From Paracoccaceae bacterium (GTDB lineage: Bacteria > Pseudomonadota > Alphaproteobacteria > Rhodobacterales > Rhodobacteraceae): DNA of 64,000 nt. Each line of letters opens with the position of its first letter. The stretch's first letter is position 1. The stretch spans positions 1-64,000 of the forward strand of contig JAAEUI010000430.1 of NCBI GenBank assembly GCA_024227475.1. The letters run 5' to 3'. Shown piece after piece: positions 17,592 to 27,390 of this stretch. The notes beneath the pieces were generated by a model. That model saw only the letters and a list, made by a program, of their open reading frames with translations. It did not search any database and had not been told where the DNA came from. Both the position numbers and the translations under genes were made by a program.

Positions 17592-19553
17592 CTAATCCGG
17601 CAGACCAGCAAGCCTGAGATTGTCGGTGAAGTGCACCCGGTCCTCTTCACGCCGATAGGGCGAATGGGCTTGGGCGGTCCACTTTGAAACCGTCGCATAG
17701 GGGTCTTCTTTCAAAGCAGCTTCGATAACTTCACGGGCCTTTTCGCCCTGCCCCAGAGCGGCGTAACTTGCCGCCAGATACAGCAGGCTTAATGCAGTTC
17801 GGATTTCTTGCACCTGTCCGTGCATGGCGACCGCATCCTTGTAAGCCCCGGCCTGAAACTGGATTTGCACCATTTGCAATTTGTACCACACCGGATGAAA
17901 CGGATTGAGCTGGAAGGCTTTTAGTGCATCCTCCAACCCCTGCTCCACTTCGCCAAAATAACTTCTGTAGTACCCCAGATCCAGCAACACCTCAGCATCA
18001 TTTGGGTTCAGTTCATGGGCCTTGTGTATCAATGCCATGCCCTTTTCCTGCTCGCCCACATAAAAATGGTAGCCGCCCAGCACCCAATAGGACCAGGGCT
18101 CTACCGGATCAATCCGTACGGCTTTTTGCGCCAGCTCAAACCCGCGCTGAATTGCGCCGGAATAGTCGTCACCCCATCCTTCCACTGCCTCTAGGATGTG
18201 AACCCACGCCAGTTTTGCCCATGGTTTTGCATAGCCCGGGTCGATCTCGGTCGCCTTCTTGAACCAATGAACCGTTTCATTCTTGGTACCTAACGAATAC
18301 TGATCCGCTGTCTCCAGTCCTTTCATGAAGCAGTCAAACGCCTGAAAATTCGCTGGTCTGGCTTCCGTCGGCAAATCCTTCCACGCCATGCGCAGCCGAC
18401 CGCCATAGCCTGAGGCAACCGAGCCGACAATCCGTTCCCTCACATCGTCCTGAACTTCAAAAACGTCATCGAGCAGACGATCATATTGCTCGACCCACAG
18501 GTGCGCACCGCAGGTGCTGTCGATCAACTGCACCGATATGCGGGCCCGGTTTCCAATGACCTGAACCGATCCGTCAAGAAGATAACAGACCCCCAGTTCC
18601 CTTCCGATCTGCGCCAGCGGGGTCTTGCGGTCCTTGTAAACAAAACTGGATTGGCTGGCGATGACCAGAAGATCGCGAAACCGAGCCAGCCCTGAGGTGA
18701 TTGAACGTGAAAGCCCGTCAACAAAATAGTCCTGATCCGTCTGTTCTGAAATATTCTCAAAGGGCAGCACGGCTATCGACGGTTTTTCGGTCAGATAGGT
18801 TTTGGTTTGCGTTTCACTGCCAGATTTTCCCACCTCTGTGCCATCCAATATCTGATGATACAACAGCTGGGTTTCCGCCTCCGGCTCTGCCCCGAACTCC
18901 TGCATCAGCGCAGCCCTGCACGCTTGAAACTGGGCCAGCGCGAGTGAACGGTCTCCGGCCTGAATGTGACAGTGCATCATCTGGCGGTGCGCCCATTCAT
19001 GCGTGGGTTCAAGCGTCAGGAGTGCGCGCAGGAGAACAACCGCTTCCGGATAGTTGTCTCCGTCCATCAGTCCGGAGGCCGTTTTTGACAATCGCTCTGT
19101 GGTAAGATCACGAAACCGGATACGTTGCTCGCGCAGCCAATTCTCGACTGCCGGATCGGGTAAGTTTAAACCACTCAAAAATTCTCCGGTTGGAATATCT
19201 GTTTCCCGGTCTATATCAATGCCCGAACTGTTCACCAAAAAACCATCAATATCACAGCGCAGCGCAGCGGGGTCGACAGACACCCAATCCGTATCGATGA
19301 TAAATGGCGAATGTTGTGTTGTTCCGGCCAACTTGCGCAACGCGGTCAGAACCTGCCGCAAACTGTTGCGTGCCTGAGCTTCCGGTCTGTCCCCCCAAAG
19401 TAGCTCCACAAGCTCACTTCGCGCCACTTGCACGCCGTTCGCCAGCGCCAATTTGGCTATTAGAACCTGAAGTTTCTTTGAAGACACAACAAGTTCGGCA
19501 CCTGAAGGTGCGAGAAGCGTAAACCGTTTTAAGAGGCACAATTGATAGGTCAT
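17592..19553 (-). CDS. Transcriptional regulator with OmpR-like/BTAD (SARP-type), TolB-like and TPR regions
   Basis: N-term LWGDRPEAQARNSLRQVLTALRKL; BTAD LEPTHEWAHRQMMHCHIQAGDRSLALAQFQACRAALMQEFGAEPEAETQ; KPSIAVLPFENISEQTDQDYFVDGLSRSI; TPR C-terminus. Confidence 0.85.
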   Translation of the reverse strand: MTYQLCLLKRFTLLAPSGAELVVSSKKLQVLIAKLALANGVQVARSELVELLWGDRPEAQARNSLRQVLTALRKLAGTTQHSPFIIDTDWVSVDPAALRCDIDGFLVNSSGIDIDRETDIPTGEFLSGLNLPDPAVENWLREQRIRFRDLTTERLSKTASGLMDGDNYPEAVVLLRALLTLEPTHEWAHRQMMHCHIQAGDRSLALAQFQACRAALMQEFGAEPEAETQLLYHQILDGTEVGKSGSETQTKTYLTEKPSIAVLPFENISEQTDQDYFVDGLSRSITSGLARFRDLLVIASQSSFVYKDRKTPLAQIGRELGVCYLLDGSVQVIGNRARISVQLIDSTCGAHLWVEQYDRLLDDVFEVQDDVRERIVGSVASGYGGRLRMAWKDLPTEARPANFQAFDCFMKGLETADQYSLGTKNETVHWFKKATEIDPGYAKPWAKLAWVHILEAVEGWGDDYSGAIQRGFELAQKAVRIDPVEPWSYWVLGGYHFYVGEQEKGMALIHKAHELNPNDAEVLLDLGYYRSYFGEVEQGLEDALKAFQLNPFHPVWYKLQMVQIQFQAGAYKDAVAMHGQVQEIRTALSLLYLAASYAALGQGEKAREVIEAALKEDPYATVSKWTAQAHSPYRREEDRVHFTDNLRLAGLPD

Positions 19554-19721
19554 TGGTAGCACTAAATCGCGATTTCAGCCTCATGTCATTTATTGATTTG
19601 TCCGTGCCTACACTTTTAATGCCGAATTCACACCAGATAAACGCCCGGCAAATTTAGCGCCTTTAGAATTGGATCAACCTTCGCAAACCTTGTTTCTCGA
19701 TCCAACTCGAAAGGACATCAG

Positions 19722-19940
19722 ATGTCTCATCACAACCATCCGGCGGTTTGGTCTTCCAGCAAAGCCGGTGCCTTGTTGGAGGCCGCAAACCTGATTATCG
19801 TCCCTCCGCGCCCACGACATTTCCCGGAACCGACGGCGCGTCGTAAATCGGTTCGCTCTCGCAAAAACCGCCTGTTGGGGGGCGTTTTCTGCCTGGCAGT
19901 TCTCGCGGGAACGATCGGATTTTTTCCACTTGCTGGTTAG
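19722..19940 (+). CDS. Putative small basic single-TM protein (72 aa), divergent from the BTAD regulator
   Basis: AAAGGA 6 nt upstream of ATG; basic stretch RRKSVRSRKNR followed by hydrophobic LLGGVFCLAVLAGTIGFFPLAG. Confidence 0.45.
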   Translation: MSHHNHPAVWSSSKAGALLEAANLIIVPPRPRHFPEPTARRKSVRSRKNRLLGGVFCLAVLAGTIGFFPLAG

Positions 19941-19984
19941 CGGTTGGCTCGAATTCCCCGGTGGGAGGGAGACTCCGTAGGCAA

Positions 19985-21280
19985 TTACCGGCGGGTGGGG
20001 GCTCGGAGACCGCAAATCGCATTGACTGCTTTCTCAGCGGCTGCTTGGGTCTGCACAAGATCAACCTCGGTAGTGGCAAGTGAAGGGTAGAGTTTTCCCT
20101 CAGACTTAAAGATGCCGTTTTGGCGCAACACCACATTATAGAGTGCGTTGAGTTTAGGATCGTCGTGTCTGGCGCTGCGGTAATCACGGCATTGCCTTTT
20201 AGTGAAGAGGACGTCGAAGAGTGTTTCATCCCCACATATCTGGTGCGCGATCCCGGCTTTGCCCAAAGCCTCCGTCTGCATCTTTTGCAGCGCGCGGCCG
20301 GTGGCTCGCAGCCGGTCATAGGCCCCGTCGCGGCGCAGGACCTCCATCGTTTTCAGGCCGGCAGCAGCGGCAATGGGATTGCCTGAAAGCGTACCCAACT
20401 GCATTAGCCATTTGCCCCCACCCACACGCGCCTTGTCGAAATGCTGCATGATCTCAACACTGGCCCCAAGTGCGGCCAAAGGAAACCCGCCACCAATGAC
20501 CTTGCCCAATGTGCAAATATCCGGGGTCACACCATATCTTTCCTGCGCCCCGCCATAAGCCAGACGGAAACCTGTGACGATTTCATCGAAGATCAGCAGG
20601 ATTTGGTGTTTGTCACACATATCGCGCAAACCTTGCAGGTACCCCGGTTCTGCCGGGATAATCCGCTGAAGCGGCTCAACGATGATCGCGGCAACGTCAG
20701 TTTGCTCTGTCAGCAAAGTCGCGACCGCAGCAAGGTCATTGTAGGGCGCAATGAGCATTTGGTCAGCGACGCTGTCCGGAATTCCGGCGCTGTCGGGCAC
20801 GGCCTGGGGAAAGTTGACCTGCGTTGTCGGGGAGAGGCTCATTTGTGCTTCGGCGCTCATCCCGTGATAACCGCCTTCAAATTTCAGGATTTTGTTGCGT
20901 CCAGTGTACGCTCGCGCAAGGCGGATAGCATACATATCAGCCTCACCTCCTGAAGCAACAAATCGGACCTGCTCACAGCAAGGAACCGCTTCAACTATAG
21001 CTTCGGCCAGTTCGATCCCTTTGCTGTTGTTGGCAAAAAAGGTCATTCCTTTAGGAAGTTGTTCTAACACCGCTTCCATGACTTCGGGATGGCCATGACC
21101 CAAAAGCATGGGGCCGGACCCGATGAGGTAGTCGATGTATTCGTTGCCATCTTCATCCCAAACACGGCTGCCCTGGCCGCGGGCGATAATGATGCCAGGG
21201 TCGAAATTGCCAAAACCACCAGCTGGTAAGACTTCTTGGGCGCGGGTGATCCATTCGGCTTGGGTTTTGAGTTTTTCCAT
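19985..21280 (-). CDS. Aminotransferase class III-fold PLP-dependent enzyme (glutamate-1-semialdehyde aminomutase-like)
   Basis: EYIDYLIGSGPMLLGHGHPEV, LIFDEIVTGFR, CTLGKVIGGGFP motifs. Confidence 0.88.
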   Translation of the reverse strand: MEKLKTQAEWITRAQEVLPAGGFGNFDPGIIIARGQGSRVWDEDGNEYIDYLIGSGPMLLGHGHPEVMEAVLEQLPKGMTFFANNSKGIELAEAIVEAVPCCEQVRFVASGGEADMYAIRLARAYTGRNKILKFEGGYHGMSAEAQMSLSPTTQVNFPQAVPDSAGIPDSVADQMLIAPYNDLAAVATLLTEQTDVAAIIVEPLQRIIPAEPGYLQGLRDMCDKHQILLIFDEIVTGFRLAYGGAQERYGVTPDICTLGKVIGGGFPLAALGASVEIMQHFDKARVGGGKWLMQLGTLSGNPIAAAAGLKTMEVLRRDGAYDRLRATGRALQKMQTEALGKAGIAHQICGDETLFDVLFTKRQCRDYRSARHDDPKLNALYNVVLRQNGIFKSEGKLYPSLATTEVDLVQTQAAAEKAVNAICGLRAPTRR

Positions 21281-21283
21281 GAG

Positions 21284-22387
21284 TCAGGCAAGTTCAAGAA
21301 TTGGGGCACCAAGCACGCTGAAATCAGGCGTCACGCCCAACCCCGGTGTTTCTGGTGGTGTGATCCGGCCATTTTCGCGGGTAGGTGCATCAGGGCACAA
21401 ACGCGGAGAGACGTAGGAGGCCAGATCGCAGGTGTTCAACAATGAACCGCGTGGTGTAGAGGCCGCAAAATGGAGTGCCGCACCCGTCACAATGTCGGAT
21501 CCCCAAGTACACTCGGCGCATATTTCTGCGCCAAGATGTACGCAGAGATCGCGCGCGCGCCGCATCGCGGACATACCACCGAATTTCGAGATCTTTAGCG
21601 CAACTGCGTCAAGACAACCTAGTTCATGTGCACGCAACAGCGACGCAAGATCATGGGCGTTTTCGTCGATCTTCATGGGAAGACCGGTCGCTTGCCGCAC
21701 AGCCGCACAGTCTTCAAGCGTTTTGCACGGTTGCTCAAGCATGATGTCGAGATGAGCCACTGCCCGGCCCGTGCGGGTGGCCTGCAAGCGCGATGCACCG
21801 CAATTCCAATCACCGTAAACCAAAGGGCCGGGGCCAACTGCCTCGCGCACTTTTGCCAGTCGTTCCGCGTCCGCTTCCCAGTTGCGGTCCGCGCCCAGTT
21901 TGACCTGAAACTGCCGGATGCCGGTGGCGAAGGCTTCGGTTGCGATCCGCGCCATTTCATCTGGTTCGATACAGCTGATCGAGTGATATAGTGGCATATC
22001 GCGCTGCGTGCGCCCGCCCAGCAACTCATAAAGTGGTAGTCCGGTGACCTGCCCATATAGGTCCCAAAGTGCCATATCGACAATCGATTTCGCGTGAAGG
22101 TGGCCTAAGAGAAACCGATCAAGGTTGCGCATTAGCGCATCAATTCCGGTTGGTGTTACTCCAAGGATTTCAGGCGCCATTTCCGCCACGGCACTTGGCA
22201 CCCCCTTGGCAAAAGCAGGTAGATAGTGCGGGATCGGGCAGACCTCTCCCCAGCCTCGCAGCCCGTTGTCCGTTTCAAGGCAAAGCACGTGGGTCTGGAC
22301 CGTGGCGCAGGTCTTTCCCTCTGCCATGTGATAGGTTTCATGACTGGTCAGATCTGCAGACCAGAGCGTAAGCCTCGTGACCTTCAT
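21284..22387 (-). CDS. Mandelate racemase/muconate lactonizing enzyme family protein (resembles cis-3-hydroxyproline dehydratase-type)
   Basis: QFQVKLGADRNWEADAERL, LVYGDWNCG, LEQPCKTLEDC, KIDENAHD, KISKFGGMSAMRRARDLC. Confidence 0.78.
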   Translation of the reverse strand: MKVTRLTLWSADLTSHETYHMAEGKTCATVQTHVLCLETDNGLRGWGEVCPIPHYLPAFAKGVPSAVAEMAPEILGVTPTGIDALMRNLDRFLLGHLHAKSIVDMALWDLYGQVTGLPLYELLGGRTQRDMPLYHSISCIEPDEMARIATEAFATGIRQFQVKLGADRNWEADAERLAKVREAVGPGPLVYGDWNCGASRLQATRTGRAVAHLDIMLEQPCKTLEDCAAVRQATGLPMKIDENAHDLASLLRAHELGCLDAVALKISKFGGMSAMRRARDLCVHLGAEICAECTWGSDIVTGAALHFAASTPRGSLLNTCDLASYVSPRLCPDAPTRENGRITPPETPGLGVTPDFSVLGAPILELA

Positions 22388-23490
22388 GGGTAGACACCTT
22401 TGGGTTCGCCCAGCATTTCTTCGTCGGGGTGCACGCCCAAACCGGGTTCTTCAGGCAGGTTGAGATGACCGTCAATATTACGCGGACCGCGACCACCGGC
22501 GATATCCACTGTCAGCATATCCTGACAGGCCCAAACCGCATGGCAATTTGCATTGGGGATGGTTGCTGCAAGATGCAGTGCCTCGGTGTCAGCCAGAACC
22601 GAACCCCCTGTCGCCATAACAAACATATCGATACCGTGGGCCAACGCGATGTCACGTATCCGCGCGGCTTTGGTCAGCCCGCCAACGCGGTTCAGCTTGA
22701 TTCCAAAGACTTCTGCCAGCCCGTCGCGGGCAATTCGAGCCGCGTCCTGCAATGTCACAAGGCTTTCGTCGATGGACACGGGCGACGCATGTTTAGCCGA
22801 AATGGCCGCGATATCGTCGAGTGTTTCGCAGGGCTGTTCGAACATCACGATTAGATCTTCGCAGCTGTTCATCACACGCAACGCCTGCTGACGTGTCCAA
22901 CCACGGTTGACGTCATAAAGGACGATCTCGCCAGGACGGCGGAGGCTTTCCACGTCCCGGACGCGAGCAATATCGCGTTCCACATCGCCGCCTATCTTGA
23001 CCGAATGGGCAACATAACCGCGCTGGCGATACCGGTCGATCACCGTACGGGTTTCGGCCACTGTCTTGGCCCCAACAGATGATGCAATCGGGCGTGGGGT
23101 GCGCGATCCGCCGCCCATCAGATCGGCTATGGGCATCCCCGCCGCCTGACCGGCGATATCCCAGCAGGCCATGTCGATAGGGCTTTTTGCGTAAAGATGT
23201 CCAGGCAGGGCCAGGTCCATGGCGCGTTCGACTTCAAGAACTTTGCGTGGGTCAAGGCCCAGAATGAAGGGAGCGATGGTTTCGATGCCCGCCCGGATGC
23301 CAGGGCCGTGCGCGGGTACATAGGTGTGCCCCCAGGGCGTTCCTTCGCCCCAGCCGGTGATGCCTGCGTCGGTTTCGAGTTTGACGAGCGTGGCGTCCAG
23401 GACTTCGAATTTCAGCCGTCCGCCGGAGAGCCAATAGGGGTGCTCCAAGGGGAGGTCGACGTGAAAGACGGTGACACGGGTGATTTTCAC
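22384..23490 (-). CDS. Mandelate racemase/muconate lactonizing enzyme family protein (betaine/amino-acid epimerase-like)
   Basis: HSVKIGGDVERDIARV, LYDVNRGWT, FEQPCETLDDI, SIDESLVTL, GIKLNRVGGLTKAARIRDIA. Confidence 0.78.
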   Translation of the reverse strand: MKITRVTVFHVDLPLEHPYWLSGGRLKFEVLDATLVKLETDAGITGWGEGTPWGHTYVPAHGPGIRAGIETIAPFILGLDPRKVLEVERAMDLALPGHLYAKSPIDMACWDIAGQAAGMPIADLMGGGSRTPRPIASSVGAKTVAETRTVIDRYRQRGYVAHSVKIGGDVERDIARVRDVESLRRPGEIVLYDVNRGWTRQQALRVMNSCEDLIVMFEQPCETLDDIAAISAKHASPVSIDESLVTLQDAARIARDGLAEVFGIKLNRVGGLTKAARIRDIALAHGIDMFVMATGGSVLADTEALHLAATIPNANCHAVWACQDMLTVDIAGGRGPRNIDGHLNLPEEPGLGVHPDEEMLGEPKGVYP

Positions 23491-23774
23491 TTCAATTCAA
23501 CCTCGACAAAGGACATCGGTACATCGCCGCCGTTGATGACATTGTGTTCTATGCCCTCTTCCCGGCGATAAGCGGTGCCTGCGGGTACGAGGACGTCGCG
23601 GATTTCGCCACCTGGTTCTTCCAGCAGCATCTGACAATCGGTCACCGCGGTGATGACGTAATCATGGGCGTGGCGGTGCCAGCCGGTTTCGGCACCCGGT
23701 TCGAAATCGAAGCGGGTGACGATGACGCGGTTGTCTTCGACCATTTGAGTTGCTGTTGCCTGGGGTCTGGTCAT
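23487..23774 (-). CDS. Small cupin domain protein
   Basis: FDFEPGAETGWHRHAHDYVITAVTDCQMLLEEPGGE...GTAYRREEGIEHNVIN. Confidence 0.85.
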   Translation of the reverse strand: MTRPQATATQMVEDNRVIVTRFDFEPGAETGWHRHAHDYVITAVTDCQMLLEEPGGEIRDVLVPAGTAYRREEGIEHNVINGGDVPMSFVEVELK

Positions 23775-24853
23775 GGGGTCACCACTATGTTGCCGGTATG
23801 TTGCTTTGAGATAAAGGCTGCCTGCGCCTCACGCAGCTCCTCCAGTGGATAGGTGGCGGCAAGGGCTGGTTTGATCTCACCCGCTTCGATGTAAGACACA
23901 AGGTTTTTGGTCACTTCGGGATCGATCACTGTGGAGCCGGTAAAGGTCAGGTCGCGCAGATAAAAGGTGCGCAGGTCCATCTCGACCATGGGTCCGGCAA
24001 TCGCACCAGAACAGGTGTAGCGCCCGCCGCGTTCAAGGATGTCGATCAAACGGGGCCAGTAAGGTCCGCCAACAACATCCGCGACGACAGTGATTTTCTC
24101 GACCCCCAGAGCCACGCGCAGGTTTTCAGGCGCGCGTGGCAGAATGAGATCCGGGCCAAGTGCGGCAACCTCTGTGTGCTTTGGCTCGGATGCCATTGCA
24201 ATGACCCTTGCGCCACGCCGCCTGGCAAGCTGTACCAACGCGCCACCGACGCCACCTGATGCACCCGGCACCAGAACGGTATCGTCCGAGGTCACATGGG
24301 CCCGTGTCAGCATGCCCTCGGCCGTGGAATAGGAACAGGAAAAAGTCGCCAACTCAGCATCTGACAATGCGGATAGGATGGGAATCGCGTTTTGCGACGG
24401 GGTGGTTGTGAATTGTGCAAAGCCACCGTCACGTTCAGACCCGAAATAGCCTGCCTTGTCCTTATTTTCCGGTTCCGACGGGTCGCGCAACCAGCCATCT
24501 GTGATAACCCTGTCGCCGATGCGCGAGGCATCGACCCCACCGCCTACGGCAACAATTTCCCCGCAGACATCAGCGCCCTGAATCCGGGGAAAGGCGATCG
24601 GTGCGCCGCCCCAGGTCGGGTCTTCTTGTCCAACCGTTTCGAAGGCTCCGCCGGTTGTCGCATCTGTCACGGATTTTGAATACCAGCCTGATCGCGTGTT
24701 CACGTCTGTATTGTTCAACCCGCAGGCTGCAACGCGGATCAGAACCTCGCCGCGTGCGGGCTCTGGGCGGGGCCAGGCTTCGTGCAGAACAATCTGATCC
24801 AGATCGCCGTGGCCCATGGTGACCATGGCCCTCATTGTCTTCGGCAAGGTCAT
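23771..24853 (-). CDS. MDR-family zinc-binding/quinone oxidoreductase-like alcohol dehydrogenase
   Basis: GADVCGEIVAVGGGVDASRIGDRVI; VLVPGASGGVGGALVQLARRRGARVIA. Confidence 0.87.
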   Translation of the reverse strand: MTLPKTMRAMVTMGHGDLDQIVLHEAWPRPEPARGEVLIRVAACGLNNTDVNTRSGWYSKSVTDATTGGAFETVGQEDPTWGGAPIAFPRIQGADVCGEIVAVGGGVDASRIGDRVITDGWLRDPSEPENKDKAGYFGSERDGGFAQFTTTPSQNAIPILSALSDAELATFSCSYSTAEGMLTRAHVTSDDTVLVPGASGGVGGALVQLARRRGARVIAMASEPKHTEVAALGPDLILPRAPENLRVALGVEKITVVADVVGGPYWPRLIDILERGGRYTCSGAIAGPMVEMDLRTFYLRDLTFTGSTVIDPEVTKNLVSYIEAGEIKPALAATYPLEELREAQAAFISKQHTGNIVVTP

Positions 24854-27303
24854 GTCGTGCCCTCCATTTTTGCGTCTGTTCGCGGAAGCAGACTTTGCGG
24901 GTCATAGCTGGGTTCGCCCAAAACCCGCGCTGCGCGGGCACGACCGTGGATAACGACCTCAAGCACTGTTCCAGCAATCGCAGCTTGCGGTTTTATATAA
25001 GCAAAGGCGAGGATTTTTCCGACCGTATGCCCGTATGCCACCGATGCGGTTGAACCGACAACCGAGCCGTTCTGCAATACCGCTTCGCCACCATGGCCAT
25101 CGACCACGCCATTTGGTTCAATCTCCAGGTAGGCGCAGACCCATGGCAGGTCTGAGGTGAGCGTTTTTTCGCGACCCAGATATTCCTTGTCTGTGCGCAC
25201 AAAGCGGAGCACGTCAGCCTCTGCCAACGTGACCTCATTGGTCAATTCACCCGCGCCCTTGAATCCCTTCTCCATCCTCATGGCGTTCATGGCAAAGCTA
25301 CCATAGTCTGTGATACCGTGCGGCTCGCCCGTGGCCCAAAGGGCATTGTACACGTCCAGACACGCACCGTTCGGCAGGTGCAATTCCCAGCCAAGTTCGC
25401 CCGCATAGGACATGCGCAAGGCCAAAACGGAATGTCCGGCAATCGAGATTTCCTTGGCCGACAGCCAGCGAAAACCTGCGTTCGAAAGGTCTGCATCCGT
25501 GCAGGCCGCCAACACGTCGCGCGATCGCGGACCATTCAATGACAGCGCCGCCCAATCCGCCGACAGCGCCGTAACTGTGGCATTCGCCCCCGCTTGGTTT
25601 CGGGCCAGATGGTCCAGCAAACGTTGTTCAAAGAAGGCCGCGCAGACCATATAGAAGCGGTTTTCGTCAAGGCGTGCGATGGTTGTCTCAAGCTCGATCC
25701 GACCACGTCGATTAAGCATATGGGTCAGGGTGATCGAACCTACCTTTTGGGGCATCTTATTTGCAGTTAGGCGGTCCAGCATCGCGTAGGCGTCTGGTCC
25801 AGAGACCTCAACCTTAGTGAAGGCAGTGACGTCCATGATACCCACCCGTTCGCGCACGGCCTTGACCTCGGCTCCGACCATATCGTGCACGGCGTTGCGC
25901 CGGAAGGAATAGTGATCCTTTTGGGCGACGCCGTCGCGCGCGAACCACCTGGGCCGCTCGAAACCATAGACCTCTTCATAAACAGCGCCTTTGGATTTCA
26001 AAAGAGCATACAAAGGCGAAGGCTTGATCGGCCGCCCCGCAAGACGGTTGAAATGGGGAAACGGAATTTCGTGGCGCAGGCAGTAATCTTCTTTGGCCTT
26101 GGTCACCTGCCATTCCTTTGTGGCGTAACTTCCAAAGCGGCGCGGATCGTATTCGCGCATCGAAATATCAGCGGCCCCATGGACCATCCACCGGGCCAGT
26201 TCGCGGGTCAGGCCCGGCCCCCAGCCGATGCCAATTTGTGTGCCGCAACAGCACCAGTAATTCTGCACGCCCGGTGCAGGGCCAATCAACGGATTACCGT
26301 CCGGCGGGTGGCTGATCGCCCCATGGACTTCGCGTTGAATCCCCAATTCGGCGAAGATCGGCATGCGGTTCAGGCTTTCTTCCAGCCATGGCGTCACGCG
26401 GTCGTAATCCGCATCAAACAGCCAGTTTTCATAGTCCCACGGGCAGTGGTCGTGCCAAACAGAATTCGGGTTTTCTTTCTCGTAAATTCCAATCAACCCG
26501 CGGTTTTGCTCCATCCTGATATAGCCGGATACTTTGCGATCATCGCGGATCACGGGCAACTCTGTTTCCAACGCTTCAAATTCGGGAACGGGTTCGGTGA
26601 CGAAATAATGATGGGTCATCGACGTCATTGGCAATTGCAGGCCAGACCAGTCGCCCATTTGCCGCGCATAGGTGCCGCCTGCGTTGACCACATGTTCGCA
26701 AGTGATCGTACCTTGCTCGGTCTCAACGATCCATTCGCCACTTTCGGCCTGTGTGATATTCGTGGCCCGGCAGTTGCGGATGATCCTGACACCCTTTTGG
26801 CGTGCCCCTGTCGCCATCGCCATCGTCACATTCGTCGGGTCGACATGGCCGTCATCAGGCGTGTGCAATGCACCTAATACGCCGTCAAGGTTATAGAACG
26901 GATGCAGCTCTTCGACTTTTTCGGGGCCTGCCAACTCGATGTTGAACCCCAGTGAGCGACCCACTGACAGGGTGTGACGCAACCAGTCCATTTCGTCCTC
27001 GGTATAGGCCAGGCGGAACGACCCGCATCCGTGCCATGTGACGGGCTGGCCGGTTTCATCCTCAAGCCCTCCTGAATAGAGACCGATGTTGTAGTCAACG
27101 CATTTCCCAAGGCCAAAACTGGACGTGGAGTGGGTGATCTGGCCCGCGGCGTGCCAGGTGCTTCCGCTGGTCAGTTCCGCCTTCTCCAACAGCACCATGT
27201 CATGGCCCCAGCCTTCATGCCCCAGATGATAGGCAAGTCCGACGCCCATGACGCCGCCGCCCACAATGACCACGCGTGCGTGTGTCGGAAAATTGGTCGT
27301 CAC
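24850..27303 (-). CDS. FAD-dependent oxidoreductase/GcvT (aminomethyltransferase) fusion, dimethylglycine/sarcosine dehydrogenase-like
   Basis: VVIVGGGVMGVGLAYHLGHEGWGHDMVLLEKAELTSGSTWHAAGQ; C-term GcvT region SYAGELGWELHLP...MRMEKGFKGAGELTNEVTLAEADV; GTG start at 27303 with AAGGGG SD. Confidence 0.88.
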   Translation of the reverse strand: MTTNFPTHARVVIVGGGVMGVGLAYHLGHEGWGHDMVLLEKAELTSGSTWHAAGQITHSTSSFGLGKCVDYNIGLYSGGLEDETGQPVTWHGCGSFRLAYTEDEMDWLRHTLSVGRSLGFNIELAGPEKVEELHPFYNLDGVLGALHTPDDGHVDPTNVTMAMATGARQKGVRIIRNCRATNITQAESGEWIVETEQGTITCEHVVNAGGTYARQMGDWSGLQLPMTSMTHHYFVTEPVPEFEALETELPVIRDDRKVSGYIRMEQNRGLIGIYEKENPNSVWHDHCPWDYENWLFDADYDRVTPWLEESLNRMPIFAELGIQREVHGAISHPPDGNPLIGPAPGVQNYWCCCGTQIGIGWGPGLTRELARWMVHGAADISMREYDPRRFGSYATKEWQVTKAKEDYCLRHEIPFPHFNRLAGRPIKPSPLYALLKSKGAVYEEVYGFERPRWFARDGVAQKDHYSFRRNAVHDMVGAEVKAVRERVGIMDVTAFTKVEVSGPDAYAMLDRLTANKMPQKVGSITLTHMLNRRGRIELETTIARLDENRFYMVCAAFFEQRLLDHLARNQAGANATVTALSADWAALSLNGPRSRDVLAACTDADLSNAGFRWLSAKEISIAGHSVLALRMSYAGELGWELHLPNGACLDVYNALWATGEPHGITDYGSFAMNAMRMEKGFKGAGELTNEVTLAEADVLRFVRTDKEYLGREKTLTSDLPWVCAYLEIEPNGVVDGHGGEAVLQNGSVVGSTASVAYGHTVGKILAFAYIKPQAAIAGTVLEVVIHGRARAARVLGEPSYDPQSLLPRTDAKMEGTT

Positions 27304-27346
27304 GGGAAACCCCTTTTGAGCCGCTTTTTCTCTCGACAACGTAAGC

Positions 27347-27390
27347 GGACAAAAGTACCATCGTCAATCATGAATGGGACAAATGTATCA
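27347..27390 (+). promoter_or_regulatory. Two direct 14-bp repeats GGACAAAAGTACCA / GGACAAATGTATCA, 30 bp apart; candidate RpiR operator
   Basis: 27347-27360 and 27377-27390; 12/14 identical; in the divergent promoter region. Confidence 0.55.

Noticed and set aside
19669-19705. TTGGATC/GATCCAA inverted repeat upstream of the small ORF
   Set aside because: Only 7-bp arms with a long 23-nt loop; weak and likely chance.
25885-26877. 330-aa plus-strand ORF opposite the FAD/GcvT gene
   Set aside because: Shadow ORF; opposite strand encodes clear FAD-oxidoreductase motifs.
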